A stretch of DNA of 64,000 bases from DAOTXR01 sp034435375 (GTDB lineage: Bacteria; Chloroflexota; Anaerolineae; Aggregatilineales; UBA3940), in contig DAOTXR010000048.1 in the NCBI GenBank assembly GCA_034435375.1, positions 345,429 through 409,428 of the forward strand, in the 5' to 3' direction. Below are positions 53,504-62,006 of this stretch, piece by piece. The notes below the pieces were generated by a model. It worked only from the letters and a program-made list of their open reading frames with translations. It had not been told where the DNA came from and did not search any database. Each line of letters starts with the position of its first letter. Positions within the stretch are counted from its first letter, which is position 1. The position numbers and the translations under genes are program-made.

Positions 53504-54478
53504 ATGCGTGTATTGGTGCTGGGGGCTACGGGCTTTATCGGTGGGCAGATTGCCCGTATGGCCCATGCCACTGGGATGGAGGTCCACGGCCTACGGCGGC
53601 GGCGAGGTGCTGTAGGTGCAGTTGGTGACGTGCCCATCGTCTGGCACGATGGCGATCTGGCTGATCCATTAGCGCTCTCTGCCGCCCTGGAGGGCTGTGA
53701 GGTGTTGTTTCATGCGGCGGCCCAATACCCTACGACGGAGCGTAGTGTCCGGCGGGTTGTGCAGGCAGGGGTGCGACAGATGCGATCGGTGCTGAGTGTG
53801 GCTCAACAGACCGGTGTGAAGCGCGTGGTCTACACTAGCTCGCTTTCGACCATCGGGCTTCCCCCCTCAGGGACAGAGCGGCTGGCCGATGAACGCGATG
53901 GCTATCTTCCTGGCTCAACCACCAACCCCTACTATGAGGTCAAGTGGACCATGGAACATGAAGCTCTGCGGGCTACCGTTGCTGGGTTGCCGGTGATCAT
54001 CCTGTGCCCGGCGGCGGTGTTCGGCCCGGGGGATGTCAAACCCAGCACCAGTCAGATCCTGCTTATGGTGGCCAAAGGGCAAGTTCCGGTGGGAGTCGAT
54101 GTGGTCACTAACATTGTCGATGGGCGGGATGTAGCGCTGGCACACGTTAGGGCAGCTACGCTGGGCGTCCCCGGCGAGCGTTACATCATTGGTGGGCACA
54201 ACCTCAATGTGGCCGAAGCGCTGCGCGAAGCAGCCAGGCTTTTAGGTGTCCGCCCACCGCGCGGCGTGTGGAGCATGCGGAGGGTGCGTGCTGTGTTGGG
54301 TTTGGCCAAGTTGCTGCATCTGCCTATCCCGGCCACGATGATGGCCTTGCCCTACTGGCAACCCCTCAACGCCGAGAAAGGGTGGCGGACTTTTGGCTTT
54401 ACGCCCCGTCCCTTTGAGGAAACCGTGATGGATACGGTGGCCTGGTTCCGCGACCATGGGTACCTGGCAAGCCGTTAG
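53504..54478 (+). CDS. NAD-dependent epimerase/dehydratase (extended SDR)
   Basis: Extended short-chain dehydrogenase of 324 residues. The nucleotide motif VLGATGFIGGQIAR is at residues 5-18. The catalytic region has TSSLSTIGLP (Ser) and PYYEVKWTME (Tyr-x3-Lys). The layout resembles dihydroflavonol-4-reductase/HpnA-type enzymes. The substrate is unknown; isoprenoid or sugar derivatives are possible. It stands alone between two terminator-flanked regions. Confidence 0.87.
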   Translation: MRVLVLGATGFIGGQIARMAHATGMEVHGLRRRRGAVGAVGDVPIVWHDGDLADPLALSAALEGCEVLFHAAAQYPTTERSVRRVVQAGVRQMRSVLSVAQQTGVKRVVYTSSLSTIGLPPSGTERLADERDGYLPGSTTNPYYEVKWTMEHEALRATVAGLPVIILCPAAVFGPGDVKPSTSQILLMVAKGQVPVGVDVVTNIVDGRDVALAHVRAATLGVPGERYIIGGHNLNVAEALREAARLLGVRPPRGVWSMRRVRAVLGLAKLLHLPIPATMMALPYWQPLNAEKGWRTFGFTPRPFEETVMDTVAWFRDHGYLASR

Positions 54479-54527
54479 CCTCTGAATGACGACTGTTGGC
54501 CTACAGACACGACATCAGGACTCTCGT

Positions 54528-56450
54528 TCATAGGACACTGACGGCCAGAGCTAGCTTGCGGCGGGTCTCAGGCGAGATGAGGGTCGCCCAGATGTCAGGA
54601 AACGTCTGTCGCAGACGAGTCAGTTCCATCTCGCGATTGTTCAGATAGGCTGCGATCCCACTCAGGTCAGGCAGAGAGACCGTGTTAAGTGTCTGCTCCT
54701 GTTGTTTGCGGGCCTTTTTAAGCAATTTTTCCATGGTGTTTCGCAGTACTTCACAGGCTACGTCGGCGTCGTGCAATGCCCCCAGATGATCCTGGAGTTT
54801 GACGGTCAGCGCGATCACGTCTTTCGCCTCGCCTCCCAACACTTCGCTGAAGAACTCCAGCGTGTAGCGCAGCCGTTTGCCATCGATCCGCAGGGCATGC
54901 AATGTCTGCAGCGAGGCGTTCTCAATCACGTTCTCATAGGCTCGTACGGCCTCGTAGCGGGTGTAGATTAGGCGAGGAACCACCTGCCACACCAGCACCG
55001 CCGATGGCCTGTCTGTAACGCCGTCGATGCTCCCCAGGCCAGGCGTGCTTACAAACTCGCTAAAGTCATCTACAAAGGCCCGGTAAGCTTCACTATCTAG
55101 GTAATCGAGCAATCTTGTTCGTGCCTTCTCGCGCTGACCTTGCCATGCTTCAAACAGCGGCTCAAGTCCGCTCTGCCGCCCGGCAGGCAGGGATGCCAGG
55201 TAAAGCTGAGCATTCTGCATGAACACGTCTAGATCGCGCACTGCCCCCAGGGTCTGGGCTGTGCGTCTGAGTTCACGCAGCAGGTGCCGCTTCAGCTTCG
55301 GCTCGAAGGCGTCCTCAAACACTCGAAAAGCTGCCCGCATCCGCCGCGTAGCGACCCGCATATCATGCAGGGCTTCCACATCCTCGCCCAGGCGCGTGCC
55401 TGGCTCGTAGAACAGCATCCGTTCGAAGTGGAACCGCAGCACCTTCCGCCCGGCTTCGCTCATGAGATCGTCGGACTGAACGCCTGGGTTAGGCAGGAGC
55501 GGCAGCGGAGCAGCCTGCGTCTGTGGAGAGGCCCTCAGTTGAGCTTCGTCTGCCTCGAAGGCAACCAGGTCGCGGGACGCTGTGATGCGAATCGGCACAC
55601 CGACCACTGCCAGCCACATGTCAGCCTTTTCCTCGGCGCGTGCTGCGTCACTCTCGGCAAATGGGCCAACCACAGTGATATGCACCCCTGCCGGGCCTGC
55701 CTGACATGGACCTAGGATGGTCGTCTGGCTCTGTGAGTAGTCCAACCCATCGGCAAGACGCACCAACGCGGCCAGTTTCAGCGTGGCCTCCTGTATCTCA
55801 GGGGTTAGCTGAGCATAGGCAGGCTCCTTCTCCACTCGGTCGGGCCGCCATGCTTTCCGATGAAAAGACGTGGTCATAGCGACGACGATCCGGCCCAGGT
55901 CAGACAGATCGCTCAGTGGATTCTCCAGGATGATGTCGCGCCCCCGGGTATGGTGCTTGGCTACACCGCCCGCGAAGGCAACATTGTGCAGAATTCCTGC
56001 CGTAAAGATTAGCTCGCGCCAGCGATCGTCCAGACGATGCAGCGTTTGAGTGAGGTTGAACAGCTCAACTGCTAGGTAGCCTACATGGTGAGCGTGACCC
56101 ATGTCAACCTGATAGCGGCGGCACAGCTCTGCTACTGTGATCGGGATCATGCCAGGCTCAGCAGGCTTGGCTGGACCTTCATCCAGCTCTGTGACAGACG
56201 GTGTGTTTGCAGACACCTCCGTTGGGAAAATCTCGAGTCTGGTCTTGTGGAACGCCCGGAGCCAGCGATCCACCGTGCGCATGCTTAAACCAACCTGTTC
56301 AGCAATCTGATCGGTGCTCAGGCCATCATCCCAAGCCAGGATGATGCGGGCGCGACGTGCCAGTGTGACGTCTCCAGAGCGCGCGACTCCTTCCAAGGAG
56401 GCTCTTTCCTCAGGTGACAACGCCATGTCGGGCGGGATAGTGTTGGTCAT
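54528..56450 (-). CDS. HTH - HD (PPX-like) - CHAD fusion protein
   Basis: A 640-residue multidomain protein. Residues 1-75 form a homeodomain-like helix-turn-helix (DQIAEQVGLSMRTVDRWLRAFHKTRLEIF). About 105-300 resembles the HD domain at the C-terminus of Ppx/GppA exopolyphosphatases (LIFTAGILHNVAFAGGVAKHHTRGRDIIL ... LAALVRLADGLDYSQSQTT), with HN where HD enzymes have HD. The C-terminal CHAD domain (about 335-625) has the usual basic and His-rich helices (LHDMRVATRRMRAAFRVFED, LHALRIDGKRLRYTLEFF) that bind polyphosphate. It is the last gene of the CYTH-kinase operon. AAGGA precedes the ATG. Confidence 0.85.
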   Translation of the reverse strand: MTNTIPPDMALSPEERASLEGVARSGDVTLARRARIILAWDDGLSTDQIAEQVGLSMRTVDRWLRAFHKTRLEIFPTEVSANTPSVTELDEGPAKPAEPGMIPITVAELCRRYQVDMGHAHHVGYLAVELFNLTQTLHRLDDRWRELIFTAGILHNVAFAGGVAKHHTRGRDIILENPLSDLSDLGRIVVAMTTSFHRKAWRPDRVEKEPAYAQLTPEIQEATLKLAALVRLADGLDYSQSQTTILGPCQAGPAGVHITVVGPFAESDAARAEEKADMWLAVVGVPIRITASRDLVAFEADEAQLRASPQTQAAPLPLLPNPGVQSDDLMSEAGRKVLRFHFERMLFYEPGTRLGEDVEALHDMRVATRRMRAAFRVFEDAFEPKLKRHLLRELRRTAQTLGAVRDLDVFMQNAQLYLASLPAGRQSGLEPLFEAWQGQREKARTRLLDYLDSEAYRAFVDDFSEFVSTPGLGSIDGVTDRPSAVLVWQVVPRLIYTRYEAVRAYENVIENASLQTLHALRIDGKRLRYTLEFFSEVLGGEAKDVIALTVKLQDHLGALHDADVACEVLRNTMEKLLKKARKQQEQTLNTVSLPDLSGIAAYLNNREMELTRLRQTFPDIWATLISPETRRKLALAVSVL

Positions 56451-56498
56451 GCTATGTTCCTTGCTGGGCTGTGCTGTAGGGCAGGGTCTGACCGGCGG

Positions 56499-57305
56499 TT
56501 ACCCTTTTTTCCTGCTCCGACTTTTGGGTTTATCTCTGTTATCGGGTTCCTTGCTCTCCTTTGCGCTACCTGTCTCGGCTTCCGTTTCGCTTAGGTCTGG
56601 TGCAGATGGCTTCATATCGGCAATCACCTTTTTGATCTCGCTCTGCAACTCGATGAAGACTTCATGCATAGAGCGGTTGGCATCAATGCGATGGAAGCCA
56701 TATTGGTCGGAGATGGCATCGAACTGGGCTAGCACCCGCCGCTGGTACTCGACGAAGTTGTCATAGTAGTCGCGCCCCGGCAAGAAGTCCAGGCCAGACT
56801 CCCAATAATCGAAGCCACGTGCATTCAACACACGGGGCACCAGATTCGAGACATCGGCGTGCAGATAAAACACGATATCGGGCACCAGCGCAAAGCTGAA
56901 CAGATTGCGAATCCAGGCCGGATCGGTGCCACGTACCAGTGCACGGACGATGATCGAATAAACGTAGCGATCAGTAAGCATAATGAAGCCTGCCCGCAGA
57001 GCTGGCAGAATCTCGCGCTCCAGCCGGTCGGCAAAGTCTGTGGCGTAAAGCAAGTTCATTGTCGTCTCGCCCAGGGTGTGGCCTTCCATTGCCTGACTTA
57101 GTCCTGGCCCTGCCAGCTTACCTCGCTTCAGCCCGCTGGTGGCTACTGCATATCCCTCGTTTTCCAGCCACTCGCGCAGCATCGCGATCTGGCTTGAGCG
57201 GCCCACGCCATCCGTGCCCTCCAGCACAATTAGACGGCCCTTGATACGCTTGACCTTGTCTGCCAGCAGGTCATATCCGTGGAATTCAGGTTTGCGTGCA
57301 GTCAT
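56499..57305 (-). CDS. Thymidylate kinase-like protein with altered P-loop
   Basis: Paralogue of the neighbouring thymidylate kinase, about 268 residues. The P-loop reads EGTDGVGRSSQ, so the Walker A Lys (residue 36) is Arg and the next Thr is Ser. The DRY motif (LTDRYVYSIIVRALVRG) is kept. The C-terminal ~40 residues are charged and low-complexity (RKSRSRKKG end). The substitution may lower or abolish phosphotransfer, suggesting a regulatory partner. The ATG at 57305 overlaps the upstream kinase stop by 4 bp (ATGA); an upstream in-frame start at 57380 lies inside that gene. Confidence 0.83.
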   Translation of the reverse strand: MTARKPEFHGYDLLADKVKRIKGRLIVLEGTDGVGRSSQIAMLREWLENEGYAVATSGLKRGKLAGPGLSQAMEGHTLGETTMNLLYATDFADRLEREILPALRAGFIMLTDRYVYSIIVRALVRGTDPAWIRNLFSFALVPDIVFYLHADVSNLVPRVLNARGFDYWESGLDFLPGRDYYDNFVEYQRRVLAQFDAISDQYGFHRIDANRSMHEVFIELQSEIKKVIADMKPSAPDLSETEAETGSAKESKEPDNRDKPKSRSRKKG

Positions 57306-58063
57306 GGTTGTTCCTGCTCCGGGAAAGTGGTCTTGAGATAACGGCCATGCAGGCCCTCTGCTGCCAGTATGTCCTTCCAACCGGTGATTTCAGCGGTCAG
57401 GACGTTGTAGAGATGTGGCTTGACAGTCCCGCGCACTATCTCCTGCTGCTCAAGCAAGGGCTGCATGGCGTCGATGACAGTCAACCCAAACTCATCAACC
57501 ATTCTGTCATACTCGGCCAGGATCAGGCTCTGGAACTTCTTGAAGCTCTCGAAGGGGTCTTCATCCAGGCCCAAGTCGAGGCCAGCTTCGTAATACTTGA
57601 GTTGGGGCCGTCCTGTGACAATGCGCCTCAGCGACTCGTCAAGTGGAACCTTGAAATAAAAAGCAATCGTGGGTCGGATGGCAAAGCTGTAGAGCTGCCG
57701 CACGAACTCGGGCGACAGGCCACGCGCCACGTCGCGGGCGAAAGCGGTGTAAATATAGCGATCGGCCAGCACAATCGCTCCAGCCTTCAAGGCAGGCAAC
57801 ATCTGGCGTTCCATGCGATCGGCGAAATCGGCAGCATGGATCAGACTGAAGGAAAGCGGTGTCAGGAGCTGTTTCTTTTTCCCGCGCCGTGTGACGTCGC
57901 CCACAATCGTAGACGAGTTCCACTGGCTGAAAGCAACACAGTATCCCTCGCCGATCAACCACTTCCGCAGTAGGTCGAGTTGGGTGCTCTTGCCCGATCC
58001 GTCGATTCCTTCGACCACGATCAGTTTGCCAGGCAAAGTTCGCCCATCGGGTAAAGTTGCCAT
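57302..58063 (-). CDS. tmk: Thymidylate kinase family protein
   Basis: dTMP kinase-like P-loop protein of 253 residues with intact Walker A EGIDGSGKST (residues 18-27) and DRY motif VLADRYIYTAFARDVARG. An acidic segment (YYEAGLDLGLDEDPFESFKKFQ) lies where TMPKs have the LID/substrate region. It is longer than typical Tmk (~210 residues). The operon context (CYTH, CHAD) makes a special substrate such as a polyphosphate-linked reaction conceivable, but plain dTMP phosphorylation cannot be excluded. AGGAG six bases before the ATG. Confidence 0.83.
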   Translation of the reverse strand: MATLPDGRTLPGKLIVVEGIDGSGKSTQLDLLRKWLIGEGYCVAFSQWNSSTIVGDVTRRGKKKQLLTPLSFSLIHAADFADRMERQMLPALKAGAIVLADRYIYTAFARDVARGLSPEFVRQLYSFAIRPTIAFYFKVPLDESLRRIVTGRPQLKYYEAGLDLGLDEDPFESFKKFQSLILAEYDRMVDEFGLTVIDAMQPLLEQQEIVRGTVKPHLYNVLTAEITGWKDILAAEGLHGRYLKTTFPEQEQP

Positions 58064-58109
58064 AGTTTGCTCCTGGAAGATGATGTGCTTCCTTCAGAAT
58101 GCTGCAAGT

Positions 58110-58721
58110 CTATCCACCGAGATAAGCCTGGGGAGGCACCTTGACGCCGTCAAATTTCTCAAATGTCAGGTCAGTTGTGGCCAGGTCGAGTGAGCGGCGC
58201 ACATTCTCAAACATCTGGCTGTAGCTCAGCCTGATCCCCTGGGTGAGATTGAAGCCGAGTTGCCCCACCAGAGCGCGAATATCTGCCTCCGACCCTTCAA
58301 TTTCGAGAAACCAGCCGAATGGCATCTGGTCGATCACTACTTCGGCCTGACCTAGCACAAAAGTCTCGCGACGCTTCTCGTAGCGCATAGCAGGTCTGTA
58401 TCCCAGCACCTCAAGACCAGCCAGCATGGCTGCGCCGTCGCTGACCTCCAGTTCGATTTCTCGCCTGACGGACAAGAGGGGGTTGATGCTGCTTCCAGGC
58501 GTTTTAATTGTCAGAAGATGGCTCGACCCTTCCTCAGCCTCGATGCGGCGCAAGCGGAGCACAATCCCGCGCTCCGTCAGGCTGCGGGCTGCATCGTCCA
58601 ACCGGATGTTCATTTCATAGCGCCTGCCGTGAGAGATTGCACCCAGACGCACTAGCGCGTTGCGCACGACATCTGGATCATCGAGCAAAAACTTGATCTC
58701 GATTTCCTCGTGTTCTGGCAT
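58110..58721 (-). CDS. CYTH-domain protein (triphosphate-binding)
   Basis: About 203 residues forming a CYTH triphosphate-tunnel domain. The signature ExExK is EIEIK at residues 6-10. Further strand motifs are YEMNIRLDD, LRLRRIE, LLTIKTPG and VREIELEVSD. The family includes class IV adenylate cyclases, thiamine triphosphatases and inorganic tri/polyphosphatases; the length and HEEIEIKFLL start fit CyaB/ThTPase-like members. It is the first gene of the operon with the two kinases and CHAD protein. An in-frame start at 58754 is less likely. Confidence 0.87.
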   Translation of the reverse strand: MPEHEEIEIKFLLDDPDVVRNALVRLGAISHGRRYEMNIRLDDAARSLTERGIVLRLRRIEAEEGSSHLLTIKTPGSSINPLLSVRREIELEVSDGAAMLAGLEVLGYRPAMRYEKRRETFVLGQAEVVIDQMPFGWFLEIEGSEADIRALVGQLGFNLTQGIRLSYSQMFENVRRSLDLATTDLTFEKFDGVKVPPQAYLGG

Positions 58722-58752
58722 CGGGTTTCCCCTGGCATGTTGTTGTACTCTC

Positions 58753-58758
58753 ATTGTA
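58753..58758 (-). promoter_or_regulatory. -10 element of the CYTH operon
   Basis: Minus-strand TACAAT 32 bp upstream of the CYTH start; no good -35 hexamer is visible. Confidence 0.4.
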
Positions 58759-59137
58759 GCACAGCACTAAAAAAAGATGACATAATCAATAAGAGGGTAT
58801 GTAGCGCAACAGATAACATATCTGGCTTTCTGTTTAGCTATCCTGCTCTGGGTTCTGCCTCCTACTCTGCAGAAGCAACCCGGCTTGCCGTGGTTTGAAG
58901 GTTGCTCTCTCCATCCTCTCTGGCGTTGACAAAAAGGTGAGGGATCGGTACATTGATGGCGAGGCGGCCCCGTGATCGTCCTGGATTGTGACGCCGCGCC
59001 TTGCCAATGGGTCTGCCAGCTAGATGCATCCTCTGACAGTCCCTATCGAAATGTTGGAGTGGTTCCGATCGGTTGAGCGGTTGCTTCTGGAGCGAGGGGC
59101 TTCAGGCAAGCGCAGTGCATAAATGGGGTAGTTGATC
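58759..59137. other. Divergent intergenic region CYTH / cyclase
   Basis: About 380 bp without a gene. It contains the strong plus-strand promoter at 58926-58954. The long distance to the cyclase start (about 177 bp from the predicted transcription start) leaves room for a structured leader or a short upstream frame (ATG at 58956, 11 codons). Confidence 0.5.
58926..58954 (+). promoter_or_regulatory. Sigma-70-like promoter of the cyclase gene
   Basis: TTGACA, a 17-bp spacer and TACATT: the best consensus promoter in the window. Transcription would start near 58961, giving a leader of about 177 nt before the cyclase start. Confidence 0.6.
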
Positions 59138-60145
59138 ATGGCTGTCACCCGCGAACATCTCCGTGATTATCTGCTACACAACGACGAACGGACCGTATAC
59201 CACGCTTATCCCCGCCAAATGGCCGACAACCTGCGGACCGATCACCGTGCTATGTTGGCGCTGCTAGCCGACTCTCTTCTGCTCGGTGATGTCACGCTCC
59301 ATTGGGAAGTCGAGTGCCCCATGTGTCGCGCCGAGACGACCATCGACTCGCTCACTGAGGCGACAGGTACAGTGACTTGCCCCGCCTGCGGTGGCGATTA
59401 CACGGCTCATGCCGACGAAGAGGTGCGGGTGACGTTCTCGGTGCACCCGGCGCTCCGTAAACTGACTGTGCGTGCCTCCGATCCGCTCTACCGCCAGAAC
59501 GTTATGCGCACCTATCCGCCGACCACCGGGCACGAGATGCTGACGGTGCAGGTTTTTCGCGACTGGGCGCAAAACCAGCCGTTGCCTCCTGGCGAGAGCC
59601 TGGAGGTTCGCCGCATTGCACTGTTGTTTACCGACTTGAGTGGCAGCACTGCTATGTATGCCCGACGCGGCGATCCTCTGGCTTTTCAATGGGTGCGTCG
59701 ACATTTTGACATTCTGTTCCAGGTCGTCGATCGGGCTGGCGGGGCTGTTATCAAGACCATTGGCGACAGTGTGATGGCCGCCTTTGTCGCCGCGCCGGAT
59801 GCGATGCGTGCCGCTCTGGATGGTCACGAGGCCCTGGCCGAGTTCAACCGTGCCCAGAACCTCACTGGGAACGATCGCCTCTTGTTGAAAGTCGGCCTGC
59901 ACTGCGGCCCAACGATCATGGTGACGCTCAACAACCGCCTTGACTATTTCGGCCAGACGGTCAATCTGGCCTCGCGCGTCGAGGGAGTAGCCCAGGCAGG
60001 GGAAGTCACCTTCTCGCAGGAGGTCTTCGACGAACCGGGAGTACAGCAGTTAGTGGCTGACTACTCCGTCGAGACGGCTCAGGTGAACGTCAAAGGTTTC
60101 GCTGAGCCAATTGTGATCAACCGCTTCCGAGTAACGCCGGAGTGA
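59138..60145 (+). CDS. Adenylate/guanylate cyclase with N-terminal zinc-ribbon region
   Basis: Class III nucleotide cyclase of about 335 residues. The catalytic domain (about 165-330) has the first metal Asp in IALLFTDLSGSTAMY, the second in TIGDSVMAAF, and RLDYFGQTVNLASRVEG near the substrate site. The N-terminal half includes a likely zinc ribbon (CPMCRAETTIDS ... VTCPACGGDY), perhaps within a DUF5939-like region. It is expected to be cytoplasmic. The ATG at 59138 is preferred over an in-frame TTG at 59132. Confidence 0.87.
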   Translation: MAVTREHLRDYLLHNDERTVYHAYPRQMADNLRTDHRAMLALLADSLLLGDVTLHWEVECPMCRAETTIDSLTEATGTVTCPACGGDYTAHADEEVRVTFSVHPALRKLTVRASDPLYRQNVMRTYPPTTGHEMLTVQVFRDWAQNQPLPPGESLEVRRIALLFTDLSGSTAMYARRGDPLAFQWVRRHFDILFQVVDRAGGAVIKTIGDSVMAAFVAAPDAMRAALDGHEALAEFNRAQNLTGNDRLLLKVGLHCGPTIMVTLNNRLDYFGQTVNLASRVEGVAQAGEVTFSQEVFDEPGVQQLVADYSVETAQVNVKGFAEPIVINRFRVTPE

Positions 60146-60172
60146 TGGGCATGGGGCGTCACTGGCCCTGAG

Positions 60173-61048
60173 CTACAGGTCGAGTGTCCACACGGGGACA
60201 CCTTGCCCGATTACCTCAAAGCCCAGCTTGGTATATAGCCGCTGCGATCTGACATTGTCCGATTGTGTGTTGACAGTGATCGTTTCTACCCGCAACTCCT
60301 GGAAGAAACGGAGCACTTCGCCGATCAGCAACCCGCCGAGACCTTTGCCTTGCTCTTCTGGCAGGATTGCGAGCCGTGCTAGATGGCCATCTCCCAGGTT
60401 ACGGGTGCTGAGTTGGTAGCCAACTGGCAGACCTTCGCGCTCCAATAGGGTGAAGCTGGCCGCATGTTGCTGGGCTATAGCCAACGTTGCGCGGTCGTAT
60501 TGCCACAGCGGTTCAAACGCTGCGGCGTCGATGCTCGCTGCCATGTCTAGATCGGCAGTGGCGGCAACCTCCCGGATCGCAAGCGGCGGTGCTGGCTTAG
60601 GTGGAATGGGTCCCCCTTCTCGGCGCAGCGTCACCACCGAGTACCGTGGCTCGAAACCCCATCTTCCGGCCAGGCCGTCTACCCAATACTCCAGCGACAA
60701 GATGGCCGCCTGCCGTACATCCAGCCTGCATAGATCAGCCCGTACTGCCTCCCACAAGTCGTCCAGCGCAGGATCGAAGCTGGCCACGCCAGCCGGTTGG
60801 ATGAAACGCACCCAGGCTGCGGGATGGCCTGCCCCTGGCGGAGGAAAATGCACCGTCGCTCCTATCAATGACTGCACCAGGCCATTCTTTCGCACTAGCC
60901 AGCAGCGCAAAGCCGGATCTGGCAGCCACTGCTCCAGGCTGTGCCAGTCCAGGTGCAGGTGGTGGCGTGGTGAGGTTTTAAACAGCGTCAAAACCTGTGA
61001 GTGATCTGCGGCTGCCAAGGGGACAGGTTCAGAGAGAGGTGTCATCAT
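60173..61048 (-). CDS. GNAT-family N-acetyltransferase
   Basis: Acetyltransferase of 291 residues. The C-terminal GNAT domain has the acetyl-CoA loop LARLAILPEEQGKGLGGLLIGEVLRFF and the following NTQSDNVRSQRLYTKLGFEVIG. The N-terminal ~130 residues may be a degenerate second GNAT domain. The acceptor is unknown. The start overlaps the end of the glycosyltransferase gene by 20 bp, so the two are translationally coupled. Confidence 0.86.
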   Translation of the reverse strand: MMTPLSEPVPLAAADHSQVLTLFKTSPRHHLHLDWHSLEQWLPDPALRCWLVRKNGLVQSLIGATVHFPPPGAGHPAAWVRFIQPAGVASFDPALDDLWEAVRADLCRLDVRQAAILSLEYWVDGLAGRWGFEPRYSVVTLRREGGPIPPKPAPPLAIREVAATADLDMAASIDAAAFEPLWQYDRATLAIAQQHAASFTLLEREGLPVGYQLSTRNLGDGHLARLAILPEEQGKGLGGLLIGEVLRFFQELRVETITVNTQSDNVRSQRLYTKLGFEVIGQGVPVWTLDL

Positions 61049-62006
61049 GGTTTAGGGGTTTATTGGTGTCGTGCTGCTTTGCGAAGCGCCACAGTTCGCC
61101 GCTGAATGGCCACACCGCCAGTGCATGCCACCATAGCCGCCAGGCCTGGTCCTGGGCTGGGCCACCCCAATCGATCAGGCGGTCGGCCCAACCTAATAAG
61201 CTTGTTGCCTGGAGGGAGCGGCGGGTGAGAGGATTCATCCGGGCGTAGCGTGCAGCGATGGCCGCCGAAGCACTCTCGGCGTCGGTCAACTCGCACCCGT
61301 GCTCTTCCCGTTCGTCAGCAAGTTGGCGGGCCAGCATGGTGTAATCGTCGAACTCGGCCTGACGTGCTATCATCGTCTTCTCAGGGCTGAAAGTGATGGT
61401 GTACAGTGTGTCAGGAATGCCTGCCAGCCTTCCGGAGTTGGCCATCCGCAGCCACAGATCGTAGTCAGCGGCCAAAGACAGGGCCGGACGAACCCCCCCC
61501 ACGGCCTCTAGCACCTGGCGACGCAGCATCATAGCGCCTTGTATCCACTGGCCTTCCTGCCGCCGGAGGCGGTTGACAATCAGGCGGTGCTGATTGGGAC
61601 ACTCGAAGCGCCAGAGTATCTGCCCTTCCTCATCCACCCAGTCCACTGCCGATATGGCCAGCGCTGCCTCTTTGCGCCGTCTGAGCACAGCGACCTGCTT
61701 CTCTAACCTTTCAGGTGCAGAGACATCCCCCACTTCGTGGCAAACCACAAACTCCCCACTGGCCCAGCCGAGTGCTCGGTTCAGCATTTCGGCTCGTCCC
61801 TTAGGTGTCTGGCAACGATGAAGCCGTAGGCAGGGCCTCTCAATGCCTTCCAGCACATCCCAGGTGCGGTCAGAGGAGCCGTTGTCGACCACGATCAGCT
61901 CGAAGTCCTGGAAAGTCTGAGCACGCAGACTGTCCAGCGTGCGTATCAGGCCCTCCTCGTTGTTATACACTACCATCACTACGCTGACAGTAGGTGTATC
62001 AGCCAC
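61029..62006 (-). CDS. Glycosyltransferase family 2
   Basis: GT-A glycosyltransferase of about 325 residues. The N-terminal motif VSVVMVVYNNEEGLIRTLDSL and LIVVDNGSSDRTWDVL bind the nucleotide sugar, and VCHEVGDVS occupies the DxD-like position. No transmembrane segment is visible. I place the start at the GTG 62006, which overlaps the mutY stop (GTGGCTGA) and has AAGGAA upstream. The sugar and acceptor are not known. Confidence 0.86.
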   Translation of the reverse strand: MADTPTVSVVMVVYNNEEGLIRTLDSLRAQTFQDFELIVVDNGSSDRTWDVLEGIERPCLRLHRCQTPKGRAEMLNRALGWASGEFVVCHEVGDVSAPERLEKQVAVLRRRKEAALAISAVDWVDEEGQILWRFECPNQHRLIVNRLRRQEGQWIQGAMMLRRQVLEAVGGVRPALSLAADYDLWLRMANSGRLAGIPDTLYTITFSPEKTMIARQAEFDDYTMLARQLADEREEHGCELTDAESASAAIAARYARMNPLTRRSLQATSLLGWADRLIDWGGPAQDQAWRLWWHALAVWPFSGELWRFAKQHDTNKPLNHDDTSL

